A stretch of DNA of 64,000 nt, taken from the NCBI RefSeq assembly GCF_049445995.1, contig NZ_JBMSDZ010000002.1, positions 1 through 64,000 on the forward strand. Reading direction: 5' to 3'. Position 1 is the stretch's first letter, and each line of letters starts with the position of its first letter. The notes below the pieces were generated by a model that saw nothing but the letters and a program-made list of their open reading frames with translations, made no database searches and was not told where the DNA came from. Shown here piece by piece: positions 1 to 9,217 of the stretch. The DNA comes from Dyella_A sp049445995 (GTDB taxonomy: Bacteria; Pseudomonadota; Gammaproteobacteria; Xanthomonadales; Rhodanobacteraceae). A program made the translations under genes and the position numbers.

Positions 1-157
1 GCGCCCGCCGCCTGATGGCGCACCACGACCGTTCGTCATGGGCACCGGTGGCTTGGGTTTGGCTGGTCGAGGCGCGTATCCTTGCTACCAGACTCGCAAG
101 CTGATTATTTTGTCGACACCCTCTGAGCGCCGCGCGGCACGTCGCTACACTGTCGGC

Positions 158-949
158 ATGGACCAGCCCATCGTCACTCTTACCCGCGGCCGCGCGCCGC
201 TGCTGATCAGCCTGCCGCACGACGGCAGTGCGATCCCCGCCGACATCGCCGCGCGCATGACGCCGCAGGCACGGCGCTCGCTCGATACCGACTGGCACGT
301 CGGCCGCCTCTACGCGCCGCTGGCCGAGGCGCTCGGCGCCAGCGTGCTGCGGCCCTCGCTGTCGCGCTACGTGGTCGACCTCAACCGGCCGGCCGACGGT
401 CACGCGTTGTACCCGGGGCAGCGCGAGACCGGGCTGGTGCCGACCGTCGGTTTCGATGGCGCGCCGCTGTACGTGGCAGGCGGCGAGCCGGACGCCGGCG
501 AGGTCGCGTGTCGCGTGGCGCACTACTGGCAGCCCTACCACGACGCGTTGTCCGACGAGCTGGCGCGGCTGGTGCGCGAGCATGGCCACGCCGTGCTGTG
601 GGAAGGTCATTCGATCCGCAGCCGCGTGCCGATGCTGTTCGACGGCCGGCTGCCGGACTTCAATCTCGGCACCGCCGACGGCGCCAGTTGCGGCGCACCG
701 CTGCAGGCGCGGCTCGATGCCGTGCTGCATGGGCAGGATGGCTACAGCCACGTGGTCAACGGCCGCTTCAAGGGCGGCTACATCACCCGCCACTACGGCC
801 GGCCGGCGGACAACCTGCAGGCGGTGCAGCTGGAGCTGGCACAGTGCACCTACATGGATGAGGACAGCCTCGATTTCCTGCCCGGGCCGGCGACCGGCGC
901 GCGGGCGCTGATCGGCGAGCTGCTGCGCGCCTACCTCGCCGCTGACTAG
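158..949 (+). CDS. hutG: N-formylglutamate deformylase (amidohydrolase)
   Basis: Hydrolyses N-formylglutamate to glutamate and formate, the last step of the HutF/HutG route of histidine degradation, in the cytoplasm. The 263-residue product matches the PF05013 family in length and motifs: SLPHDG near residues 18-23, WEGHS near 148, and a late ITRHYG. The frame is open upstream to position 38, but I chose the ATG at 158 because family homology begins directly after it (MDQPIVTLTRG). No other hut gene is visible; any partner would lie left of the window. It converges on the carbonic anhydrase gene, with 22 bases between stops. The family is clear; the exact hut role is inferred. Confidence 0.88.
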   Translation: MDQPIVTLTRGRAPLLISLPHDGSAIPADIAARMTPQARRSLDTDWHVGRLYAPLAEALGASVLRPSLSRYVVDLNRPADGHALYPGQRETGLVPTVGFDGAPLYVAGGEPDAGEVACRVAHYWQPYHDALSDELARLVREHGHAVLWEGHSIRSRVPMLFDGRLPDFNLGTADGASCGAPLQARLDAVLHGQDGYSHVVNGRFKGGYITRHYGRPADNLQAVQLELAQCTYMDEDSLDFLPGPATGARALIGELLRAYLAAD

Positions 950-971
950 CCGAGCTCAAGACTGGTCGAGG

Positions 972-1643
972 TTAGTCGGGCTCGCCGACGCGGCTGGCCA
1001 GACGTTCGAGTGTCGCTTCGTAGCCCGGCCAGATTGCGCCGTGACTGTCGATGTGCACGCCCAGATCGTTCATGTGGCCGTTGGTGAGGCTGTAGCACCA
1101 GGCGTGCACGCTCAGCGGCTGCCCGCGTTCCCACGCGTCCATCACCATGGTGGTGTGGCACACGTTGACCGCCTGCTCCAGTGCGTTGAGTTCGCACAGG
1201 CGCACGTTGCGATCCGTCATGTTCTCCAGACCGGTGAGCATGGCGTGGTGCTTCTTGGCGACGTCGCCGACGTGGCGCAGCCAGTTGTCGACCAGCCCCA
1301 TGCGGCGTTCGTCCAGCACCGCCTGCACACCGCCGCAGCCGTAGTGGCCGACCACGATGATGTGCTCCACCTTGAGCACGTCGACGGCGAACTGGATCGT
1401 GCTCAGGCAGTTGAGGTCGGTGTGCGAGACCACGTTGGCGACATTGCGCTGCACGAAGATCTCGCCCGGCGGCAGGTCGACGATCTGCGTGGCCGGCACG
1501 CGCGAGTCGGAGCAGCCGATCCACAGGTATTTCGGCGACTGCTGCTTGGCCAGCCGCTCGAAGAACGCCGGATCGGATTCGCGCACCGCTTCGGCCCAGC
1601 GGCGGTTGCTGTCGATCAGGTCCTGCAGGGGGTTGTGGCTCAT
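972..1643 (-). CDS. can: beta-class carbonic anhydrase
   Basis: Interconverts CO2 and bicarbonate in the cytoplasm, supplying bicarbonate for carboxylations. The 223-residue protein has the beta-class zinc site: C44 with D46 and R48 in GCSDSR, then H100 and C103 in VVGHYGCGG. Length is close to E. coli Can (220). The frame stays open far upstream, but homology starts at MSHNPLQDLIDSNRRWAE, so the ATG at 1643 is used. Between this gene and the next upstream minus-strand gene are about 220 bases holding a repeat and no gene I can support; a 60-codon frame there ends across this ATG but resembles nothing. Confidence 0.95.
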   Translation of the reverse strand: MSHNPLQDLIDSNRRWAEAVRESDPAFFERLAKQQSPKYLWIGCSDSRVPATQIVDLPPGEIFVQRNVANVVSHTDLNCLSTIQFAVDVLKVEHIIVVGHYGCGGVQAVLDERRMGLVDNWLRHVGDVAKKHHAMLTGLENMTDRNVRLCELNALEQAVNVCHTTMVMDAWERGQPLSVHAWCYSLTNGHMNDLGVHIDSHGAIWPGYEATLERLASRVGEPD

Positions 1644-1840
1644 GAGAGATCCTTGCGTGGGCGTGGCCACCGGTAGGCGGCCCGCAGCCGCGTATGGTAA
1701 CCCGGCCGTGCCGCGTGGCTCAGCCGTTGGCAGCGCTTGGGCGTGTCGAACGCGAACCACACCCGCGTCAGCGGCGCACCGACCACCGCCCTGGCGAGCG
1801 CATCGGCGGCGCGCGTCAGCACCGTGACGCCGGCGCCCAG

Positions 1841-1871
1841 CCCGGCCGAGCAAAGTCCGACAGGCTGCTAG
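1841..1871. repeat. Repeat family C, copy 1 (single arm)
   Basis: The stretch CAAAGTCCGACAGGCTGCTA (1851-1870) recurs with one mismatch at 27375-27394 and in shorter form at 40165-40180. Read on the minus strand, the TAG stop of the adjacent membrane-protein gene (1868-1870) lies within this repeat, so the element supplies or overlaps that stop codon. Confidence 0.7.
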
Positions 1872-2194
1872 CGTGCGCTCCAGCGCAGCACGAACGCGGC
1901 GATCAGGCAGGCCCAGGCCAGCAGCGGAAAGATCCGCCACAGCAGGCGCCAGCGGTTGAGCACGGCGTCTTCCAGCGCCGGCAACACCGGCGAGCGCAGC
2001 GCATTCTGCAGGCGGATCCAGCGCAACGGCGCACGCACCGCCAGGCCGCGCTCGTCCTGCGCGATGATCTTCCACTGGTCCGGATGCGCCTCGCGCAGGC
2101 GCCGGGCCGCTTGCGACAACGCCAGGTAGTGCAGCAGGAAACAGGCCACGCCAGCGAACAACAGGCCGAGATAGATCGCGCCAAGAGACATCAT
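1868..2194 (-). CDS. Small two-segment inner-membrane protein of unknown function
   Basis: I do not recognise this 108-residue protein. It has a hydrophobic segment near residues 5-25 (IYLGLLFAGVACFLLHYLA) and another near 85-105 (LLWRIFPLLAWACLIAAFVL), separated by a charged loop with several Arg and Trp, suggesting both ends face the same side. Its start ATG overlaps the stop of the MalM-like lipoprotein gene (ATGA at 2191-2194), so the two are probably co-transcribed and translationally coupled. The second codon is also ATG, so the start may be three bases later. The stop codon lies in a dispersed repeat, so the C-terminus may have been altered by that insertion. Confidence 0.6.
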   Translation of the reverse strand: MMSLGAIYLGLLFAGVACFLLHYLALSQAARRLREAHPDQWKIIAQDERGLAVRAPLRWIRLQNALRSPVLPALEDAVLNRWRLLWRIFPLLAWACLIAAFVLRWSAR

Positions 2195-2988
2195 TTGCTA
2201 CTCCCGATCCAGTGGGTGGGCAGCGCGGTACGCAGCGTCTTCAGCACGCCGTCGCCCTTGGGCGCCTCACCGCAAATGGCCTGATCCACGGCGGTCTTGT
2301 AGCTGTCGTTCATCAGGCCGACCCACACCGTGCCGTCCGGCCCGTGCGGGATCCTGAAGCTGCCCTTGGAAGTCATGTTCACCGGTGCTTCGGCGGAGAA
2401 CGCGGCGGGCGACTGCTCCCAGTAGGTGTCGCCCGATTGCTGGTCGGCGGAGGAGTAGATCACCAGGTAGCGCGCCTTGGGGTTGTCGATGGTGGCGCTG
2501 CCGAACGCGCCGGTGCTGGACTTGCTCCAGCCCATGTATTCGCACAGCGCGATGTCCTTGCCGTCGATCGGCTGGAACGCCTCGTCGAGCACCACCGTGG
2601 TGGGCGCGAACAGGTAGCTGGAGTGCAGCCAGCGGCCGTTCAATTCCGACTTCACCGCGATGCGGTAGGGCAGCTTCACGTCGGTCGGCAACTTGAAGGC
2701 GAGGAAGTGGCTGCGCACGCCGTTGAGGTTGGCCACCGGGCTGTTCGGCCCCAGCACGAACTTCTTCGGCCGCCACGGCAGCAGCCTGGCGTAGGAGAAG
2801 TCGGCGAAGCTGGTGCAGCAGGGCGTGGCCTCCTGCAGGCGCTGCCTGGCCAGCTTCAACGCGTCGCCGGTATCGGTCGGCGGGCGCAGGTTCGGCGGTA
2901 CGAATACCCCGTCGCTGTGGCAGGCGCCCAGCAGCAGGCACAGCGTCAGCGCGATGACGAGAGCGGGGAGGCGGAACAGCGTTCGCAT
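2191..2988 (-). CDS. MalM-like periplasmic lipoprotein
   Basis: The 265-residue product starts with a lipoprotein signal ending at C23 (LLLGAC), so it should be lipid-anchored in the periplasm. The central region (VKSELNG..., then LFAPTTVVLDE) resembles the core of MalM, the maltose-operon periplasmic protein, whose function is unknown. A vicinal Cys pair (CC) lies near residues 57-58 and another Cys near 148 and 245. No maltose transport genes are nearby, so a maltose role is not supported. It is the first gene of a two-gene unit with the small membrane protein downstream. The family call rests on pattern recognition alone. Confidence 0.6.
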   Translation of the reverse strand: MRTLFRLPALVIALTLCLLLGACHSDGVFVPPNLRPPTDTGDALKLARQRLQEATPCCTSFADFSYARLLPWRPKKFVLGPNSPVANLNGVRSHFLAFKLPTDVKLPYRIAVKSELNGRWLHSSYLFAPTTVVLDEAFQPIDGKDIALCEYMGWSKSSTGAFGSATIDNPKARYLVIYSSADQQSGDTYWEQSPAAFSAEAPVNMTSKGSFRIPHGPDGTVWVGLMNDSYKTAVDQAICGEAPKGDGVLKTLRTALPTHWIGSSK

Positions 2989-2999
2989 GGCGTGATCGA

Positions 3000-4415
<1,416 letters not shown>

Positions 4416-4588
4416 GGATTGAAACTCCTGCTGTTGCGCCGCATCTGGGCACATGTGAATGATGAGAAGGGTGGCGGCGAGGGCGCCGACCTAGGAGCCT
4501 GGGCGGAAGCCGGCCAAACCCGCATGATAATGTAGGTTCCGAGCCCCCCGCGACCCTTTCCCCGCCGACACGACACCGATTGCACGCC

Positions 4589-4915
4589 ATGACCATCTCG
4601 ATCACTCCCGCCGCCAGCCAGCGCATGCGCCAGTTCCTCGCACAGACCCCGTCCGCCCGGGGCGTGCGTTTTGGCGTCAAGCGCACCGGCTGCTCCGGTT
4701 TCGCCTACGTGGTGGATCTGGCCGACGAGCTGGTGGCCGACGACAAGGTGCTCGACATCGACGGCGTGCCGGTGGTGGTCGACGCCAAGAGCCTGGCGCT
4801 GGTCGACGGCACGGTGATCGACTTCCAGCGCCAGGGTCTCAACGCCAGCTTCGTGTTCCACAACCCCAACGCCACCGGCGAGTGCGGTTGCGGAGAGAGC
4901 TTCACGGTCGGCTGA
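4589..4915 (+). CDS. iscA: A-type iron-sulfur carrier protein (IscA family)
   Basis: Carries Fe-S clusters from scaffold to apo-proteins. The 108-residue protein has the three invariant cysteines: C35 in GCSGF, and C99 and C101 in ECGCGESF. The GVRFGVKRTGCSGFAY and ECGCGESF context is closer to IscA than to ErpA, but the two are hard to separate by eye. A TTG at 4580 could add three residues; the ATG at 4589 fits the family start (MTISITPAA). No isc or suf genes are adjacent, so it is a stand-alone copy, as is common for A-type carriers. Confidence 0.85.
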   Translation: MTISITPAASQRMRQFLAQTPSARGVRFGVKRTGCSGFAYVVDLADELVADDKVLDIDGVPVVVDAKSLALVDGTVIDFQRQGLNASFVFHNPNATGECGCGESFTVG

Positions 4916-4955
4916 GCGGTCCCGGCGGGCGCGTTCCCCGCCGCAAATCAAAAGC

Positions 4956-4985
4956 TTGCGCCCACTTGTGGCGCCGCCGTACAAT
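4956..4985 (+). promoter_or_regulatory. Probable sigma-70 promoter of rpsF-rpsR-rplI
   Basis: TTGCGC (4956-4961) and TACAAT (4980-4985) are separated by 18 bases, a good sigma-70 match about 105 bases before rpsF. The leader between them and rpsF contains a GC-rich foldable stretch (about 5030-5075) which could be an S6:S18-binding autoregulatory leader; that is inference from position only. Confidence 0.6.
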
Positions 4986-5090
4986 TCCGCTTCTGTCTGC
5001 GCCCGATCGGGCCGGATGGAACCTTGCCTCACCGCGCCGACGGGAGGCTGCCAGGCCCGCAAGGGCCGCATCCACGAGGAGTCAAACCCA

Positions 5091-5531
5091 ATGACCCTGC
5101 GTCATTACGAAATTGTGTTCCTGGTCCATCCGGACCAGAGCGAGCAGGTCCCCGCGATGCTCGAGCGCTACAAGGCGCTGATCGAGACTGACGGTGGCAA
5201 GATCCACCGCCTGGAAGACTGGGGCCGCCGTCAGCTGGCCTACCCGATCGTCAACCTGGCCAAGGCCCACTACGTGATGCTCAACATCGAGGTCACGCAG
5301 AACGCCCTGAACGAGCTGGAGTCGGGCTTCCGCTTCAACGACGCGGTGCTGCGCCACCTGTGCATCCGTCGCGACGAGGCCGACACCGAACCGTCCTTCA
5401 TCCTGAAGTCGAAGGAGAAGGACGACGCCAAGGGTTCGCGTCGCCGCGACGACGACAGCGAAGGTGAGGGCGACAGCCGCCCGCGTGGTCGCGACCGCGA
5501 CGACCGCGACAACGATCGCGACAGCGACTGA
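5091..5531 (+). CDS. rpsF: 30S ribosomal protein S6
   Basis: Component of the small-subunit platform, where it pairs with S18. The 146-residue protein has the S6 fold motifs (RHYEIVFLVHPDQ at the start; IHRLEDWGRRQLAYPI near residues 38-53; NVE-type beta strand at YVMLNIEV). The last 35 residues form an Asp/Arg-rich low-complexity tail, longer than E. coli S6, which is processed by RimK glutamylation in that species; no Glu tail is evident here. GAGGAG lies seven bases before the ATG. First gene of rpsF-rpsR-rplI. Confidence 0.97.
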   Translation: MTLRHYEIVFLVHPDQSEQVPAMLERYKALIETDGGKIHRLEDWGRRQLAYPIVNLAKAHYVMLNIEVTQNALNELESGFRFNDAVLRHLCIRRDEADTEPSFILKSKEKDDAKGSRRRDDDSEGEGDSRPRGRDRDDRDNDRDSD

Positions 5532-5546
5532 TAGGAGCCCACAGCC

Positions 5547-5777
5547 ATGTCCAAGTTCTTCCGCCGCCGCAAGTTCTGCCGTTTCACCGCAGAAGACGTC
5601 AAAGAGATCGACTACAAGGATCTCAACACCCTGCGCCAGTACGTGACCGAGAACGGCAAGATCGTTCCCAGCCGCATCACCGGCACCAAGGCCCGCTACC
5701 AGCGCCAGCTGGCGACCGCGATCAAGCGCGCCCGCTTCCTGGCCCTGCTGCCGTACACCGACAACCACGACGTCTAA
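5547..5777 (+). CDS. rpsR: 30S ribosomal protein S18
   Basis: Small basic 30S protein that binds 16S rRNA together with S6. The 76-residue sequence is typical: an early FFRRRKFCRF, then IDYKDLNTLRQYVTENGKI and the conserved RITGTKARYQRQLATAIKRA. It follows rpsF by 15 bases with an AGGAG site and is co-transcribed with it. Confidence 0.98.
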   Translation: MSKFFRRRKFCRFTAEDVKEIDYKDLNTLRQYVTENGKIVPSRITGTKARYQRQLATAIKRARFLALLPYTDNHDV

Positions 5778-5780
5778 TTG

Positions 5781-5844
5781 CCGGGAATCGGGATGGGTGA
5801 ACAGGGAATCGGCAGTGGGCCCGCGCGGCTTTCCCGATTCCCGG
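5781..5844. repeat. Repeat family D, copy 1 (inverted repeat, GGGAATCGGGA type)
   Basis: CCGGGAATCGGGA (5781-5793) is mirrored by TCCCGATTCCCGG (5832-5844), giving a 13-bp perfect stem around a 38-base loop. It lies in the 146-base gap between rpsR and rplI, inside a ribosomal protein operon, and so may affect the rplI transcript. A related copy follows dnaB. Confidence 0.75.
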
Positions 5845-5923
5845 TTTGCCATCGCCGACTCCCGCCTTCGGACAGCCACCACGGCTGCACCGGCCCGGTC
5901 GGTGCTAACGAAAGGAAAAAACC

Positions 5924-6370
5924 ATGGAACTGATTCTTCTCGAGAAAGTGCGCAACCTCGGCAACCTTGGCGACAAGGTCAGCGTGAAGCCGGGTTACGG
6001 CCGCAACTACCTGCTGCCGCAGGGCAAGGCGGTTCGCGTCAACGCCGCCAACCTCGAAGCCTTCGAGCGGCGCCGCGCCGAGTACGAGGCGAAGGCGAAC
6101 AGCCAGCTGGCCGACGCCGAGGCCCGCAAGGCCAAGCTGGCCGATGCGTCGGTCACGATCACCGCCCACGCCAGCCCCGAGGGCAAGCTGTACGGCTCGG
6201 TCGGCCCGCGCGAAATCGCCGAGGCCCTGGTTGCTGCCGGCCAGACCGTCAGCAAGGGCGAGGTGATCCTGGGTGAAGGCCCGCTGCGCCACACCGGCGA
6301 GTTCGAGGTGGTGGTGAGCTTGCACGCGGACGTGCAGACCAGCGTCAAGGTGGTTGTGGTCGGCGGCTGA
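5924..6370 (+). CDS. rplI: 50S ribosomal protein L9
   Basis: Binds 23S rRNA near the L1 stalk with its N-domain. The 148-residue protein begins MELILLEKVRNLGNLGDKV and has the GYGRNYLLPQGKA signature at residues 25-37, the long connecting helix rich in Ala/Glu/Arg, and the C-terminal domain. Length matches the family (149). An AAAGGAAA site precedes the ATG. Last gene of the S6-S18-L9 operon, followed by a terminator hairpin. Confidence 0.98.
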   Translation: MELILLEKVRNLGNLGDKVSVKPGYGRNYLLPQGKAVRVNAANLEAFERRRAEYEAKANSQLADAEARKAKLADASVTITAHASPEGKLYGSVGPREIAEALVAAGQTVSKGEVILGEGPLRHTGEFEVVVSLHADVQTSVKVVVVGG

Positions 6371-6400
6371 TCCGTTTGCCCGGCTTCCCCGCCGTCAAGC

Positions 6401-6432
6401 CAAACGGGCGCCGCAAGGCGCCCGTTTGCTTT
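6401..6432 (+). terminator. Rho-independent-type terminator after rplI
   Basis: CAAACGGGCGCC (6401-6412) and GGCGCCCGTTTG (6417-6428) form a perfect 12-bp stem with a GCAA loop, followed by a short CTTT. The T-tract is weak but the stem is strong and it lies 30 bases after the rplI stop. Confidence 0.8.
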
Positions 6433-6490
6433 GCGGCCGCTCCGTTGCGGGCCCGGCGGATGGGGTCGATCGCGCGGCGACCCACGGCGC

Positions 6491-6520
6491 TTATCCACGC
6501 CAGGCCACAGCTTATCCACA
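6491..6520 (+). promoter_or_regulatory. Two DnaA boxes upstream of dnaB
   Basis: TTATCCACG (6491-6499) and TTATCCACA (6512-6520) lie in the same orientation, 21 bases start to start, about two helical turns. The second is the exact consensus DnaA box. They lie about 90-115 bases before the dnaB start codon, so DnaA control of dnaB is a reasonable inference. Nothing suggests the chromosomal origin itself: no dnaA, dnaN or AT-rich unwinding region is present. Confidence 0.65.
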
Positions 6521-6606
6521 GACTTGTTGTCTCGTGCCCTGCGATGGCGGCGCGTATCCTTGCCGCGTGCGCGCCGGTTTGCGCCGACCATCCTGCGAGT
6601 ATCCCG

Positions 6607-8001
6607 ATGTCCTTCGTGCCCGATCGCAAATCCATCGGTTCCAGCGTGGAATCGCTGCGCGTGCCGCCGCACTCCATCGATGCCGAGCAGGCGGTGCTGG
6701 GTGGCCTGATGCTGGCGCCCGACGCGCTGGACAAGGTGGCCGACCGGCTCTCCGAGGGCGACTTCTACCGCAAGGATCACCGCCTCATCTGGCGCGCCAT
6801 CACCGAGCTGGCGAACAAGGGCATGCCCTGCGATGCGGTGACGCTGGGCGACTGGTTCGAGGCGAACGGCCTGGCCGAGATGGTCGGCGGCGCCAGCTAC
6901 CTGGCCGAACTGGCCAACACCACGCCCAGCGCGGCCAATATCGCCGCCTACGCCGACATCGTGCGCGAGAAGTCGATCCTGCGGCAGCTGATCGACGCCG
7001 GCGTGTCGATCAGCGAGGACGGCTACCGGCCGGAAGGCAGGGGCGTGCAGGAGGTGCTGGAGAGCGCCGAGCAACGGGTCTTCAAGATCGCCGAGTCCGG
7101 TGCGCGCGGCAAGAAGGACTCGGTGTCGATGCGCGAGGCGGTCAAGGACGCCTTCCGCCTGCTGCACGAGCGCTACCAGAACAAGGGCCAGCTCACCGGC
7201 ATCTCCACCGGCTTCAACGACCTGGACGAGATCACCTCGGGCCTGCAGCCGTCGGACCTGATCATCGTCGCGGCGCGCCCCTCGATGGGCAAGACCGCGT
7301 TCTCGGTGAACATTGCCGAGGCGGCCGCGCTGCGCGGCAAGAAGGCGGTGGCGATCTTCTCGATGGAAATGTCCGCCTCGCAGCTGGCCTTCCGCATGAT
7401 TTCCTCGATCGGGCGCATCCACCAGCAGCACCTGCGCAACGGCGACCTGGCCGAGGAGGACTGGCCGCGCGTCACCAACGCCATCGCGATCCTGTCCGAG
7501 GCGAAGATCTTCATCGACGACACGCCCGGCCTGTCGCCGGTGGAGCTGCGCTCGCGCTCGCGCCGCCTGCACCGCGAGCACGGCGGGCTGGGCCTGATCG
7601 TGATCGACTACCTGCAGCTGATGCAGGTGCCCGGCAACAAGGAGAACCGCGCCACCGAGATTTCAGAAATCTCGCGTTCACTCAAGGGCCTTGCCAAGGA
7701 GCTGAACGTGCCGGTGATCGCCCTCTCCCAGTTGAACCGCTCGCTGGAACAGCGCGCCGACAAGCGTCCGATGATGTCCGACCTGCGCGAGTCCGGCGCC
7801 ATCGAGCAGGACGCGGACGTGATCATGTTCATCTACCGCGACGAGTACTACAACAAGGATTCGCCGGACAAGGGCCTGGCCGAGATCATCATCGGCAAGC
7901 AGCGCAACGGCCCCACCGACACCGTGAAGCTGACCTTCCTCGGCCACTACACCAAGTTCGAGAACTACGCGCCCGATTCGTTCGTCGGGGCGTTCGAGTG
8001 A
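6607..8001 (+). CDS. dnaB: Replicative DNA helicase DnaB
   Basis: Hexameric 5'-3' helicase that unwinds the replication fork and recruits primase. The 464-residue protein has the N-terminal domain (RVPPHSIDAEQAVLGGLML at about residues 17-35) and a RecA-like domain with Walker A ARPSMGKT, Walker B in VIDYLQLM, and DLRESGAIEQDAD with the downstream IIGKQRNGPTDTV. No intein or insertion. The frame is open to 6376, but ATG 6607 fits the family N-terminus. It stands apart from the ribosomal operon behind a terminator, with its own DnaA-box region. Confidence 0.97.
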   Translation: MSFVPDRKSIGSSVESLRVPPHSIDAEQAVLGGLMLAPDALDKVADRLSEGDFYRKDHRLIWRAITELANKGMPCDAVTLGDWFEANGLAEMVGGASYLAELANTTPSAANIAAYADIVREKSILRQLIDAGVSISEDGYRPEGRGVQEVLESAEQRVFKIAESGARGKKDSVSMREAVKDAFRLLHERYQNKGQLTGISTGFNDLDEITSGLQPSDLIIVAARPSMGKTAFSVNIAEAAALRGKKAVAIFSMEMSASQLAFRMISSIGRIHQQHLRNGDLAEEDWPRVTNAIAILSEAKIFIDDTPGLSPVELRSRSRRLHREHGGLGLIVIDYLQLMQVPGNKENRATEISEISRSLKGLAKELNVPVIALSQLNRSLEQRADKRPMMSDLRESGAIEQDADVIMFIYRDEYYNKDSPDKGLAEIIIGKQRNGPTDTVKLTFLGHYTKFENYAPDSFVGAFE

Positions 8002-8004
8002 GAA

Positions 8005-8123
8005 CCGGGATTCGGGTATCGGGATTCGGGATTGGACGAAGCATGGCGCGGCAAGATTTGCCTCACCGGACATCGGCCGACATCCGCCTTTCCGAATCCC
8101 GGATCCCGAATCCCGAATCCCGG
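8005..8123. repeat. Repeat family D, copy 2 (long inverted repeat)
   Basis: Direct iterations of GGGATTCGGG at 8005-8033 are mirrored by CCCGAATCCC iterations at 8096-8123, giving a long hairpin about 120 bases across. It fills the whole gap between the dnaB stop and the alr start, so any dnaB-alr transcript must read through it. Related to the copy between rpsR and rplI. Confidence 0.75.
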
Positions 8124-8128
8124 CCGTC

Positions 8129-9217
8129 ATGAGCCGCACCACCGTCGCCACCATCCACCTGGGCGCGCTGCGCCACAACCTGGCGCTGATCCAGCGCACG
8201 GCCGCCCCCGCGCGGGTGATGGCGGTGGTCAAGGCCGATGCCTACGGGCACGGCCTTGAGCGGGTGGCGCGCGCGCTGGACGAACAGGCCGAAGCGTTTG
8301 CGGTGGCGGCCCTGGGCGACGGCCTGCGCCTGCGCGCGGCCGGACATCGCCAGCGCATCGCGGTGCTGTCCGGCCCCGATCAGCCCGGCGACATCGCCGA
8401 GATGCAGCGGCTGGATCTGGATGCGGCGATCCACCACGAGGCGCAGCTCGCCTGGCTGGCCGAGGCCTCGCCGCGGCGCGGGCGCTTGCGGGTGTGGATC
8501 AAGATCGACAGCGGCATGCACCGGCTCGGCTTCGCGCCGGAACAGGTGACCGCCGTGCATGCGCGGCTGGCCGCGATGCCGGGCATCGATCCGCAGATCG
8601 GCCTGCTCACCCACTTCGCCGAATCGGAAGTGTTCGGCGGCGCGGTGACCCGGGCGCAGATCGCGCGCTTCAACGAGGTGACCGCCGGGCTCGACGGGCC
8701 CCGCTCGCTGGCCAACTCGGCCGCCGTGCTCGGCTGGCCTGAGGCGCGCGCCGACTGGGTGCGCAGCGGCGGCCTGCTGTACGGGCTGTCGGTGGTGGGC
8801 GGCAAGAGCGGCAGCGATTTCGGCTTTCGCCCGGCGATGACGCTGTCCACCCGCCTGATCGCCATCAACCGCGTCCGCGCCGGCGAGCGCATCGGCTACA
8901 ACGGCACCTGGGCCTGCCCGGAGGACATGCCGGTCGGCGTGGCGGCGATCGGCTACGGCGACGGCTATCCGCGCAGCGCGGCGGCCGGCACGCCGGTGCT
9001 GGTGGGCGACCGCCGCGTGCCGCTGGTCGGCCGCGTCTCGATGGACCTGGTCACGCTGGACCTGCGCGAGACACCCGCTGCGAAGGTGGGCGACTGCGTC
9101 ACCCTGTGGGGGCCACGGCTGCCGGTGGAGATCGTCGCCGCGCAGGCGGGCACCATCAGCTACGACCTCACCTGCGGCATGACCCGGCGCGTGCTGTTCG
9201 TCGAAGACGAAGGCTAG
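8129..9217 (+). CDS. alr: Alanine racemase, PLP-dependent
   Basis: Converts L-alanine to D-alanine for peptidoglycan. The 362-residue protein has the PLP lysine K35 in AVVKADAYGHG, the C-terminal-domain catalytic Tyr in RIGYNGTW, and the GYGDGYPR and VGRVSMD motifs. Length is normal for the family (about 360). It follows dnaB as in other Lysobacterales, but a family D repeat occupies the gap. It could be the biosynthetic or the catabolic racemase; there is no dadA nearby, so biosynthetic is more likely. Confidence 0.95.
   Translation: MSRTTVATIHLGALRHNLALIQRTAAPARVMAVVKADAYGHGLERVARALDEQAEAFAVAALGDGLRLRAAGHRQRIAVLSGPDQPGDIAEMQRLDLDAAIHHEAQLAWLAEASPRRGRLRVWIKIDSGMHRLGFAPEQVTAVHARLAAMPGIDPQIGLLTHFAESEVFGGAVTRAQIARFNEVTAGLDGPRSLANSAAVLGWPEARADWVRSGGLLYGLSVVGGKSGSDFGFRPAMTLSTRLIAINRVRAGERIGYNGTWACPEDMPVGVAAIGYGDGYPRSAAAGTPVLVGDRRVPLVGRVSMDLVTLDLRETPAAKVGDCVTLWGPRLPVEIVAAQAGTISYDLTCGMTRRVLFVEDEG

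Noticed and set aside
3..104. A frame open to the left window edge ending at TGA 102-104
   Set aside because: Too short and without a recognisable motif to call an upstream gene end.
1640..1822. A 60-codon minus-strand frame ending across the carbonic anhydrase ATG
   Set aside because: No recognisable motif, no ribosome site and no acceptable ATG; the overlap is probably chance.
6371..6606. DnaA-box region considered as a replication origin
   Set aside because: Only two boxes, no AT-rich unwinding element, and none of dnaA, dnaN, gyrB or rpmH is nearby.
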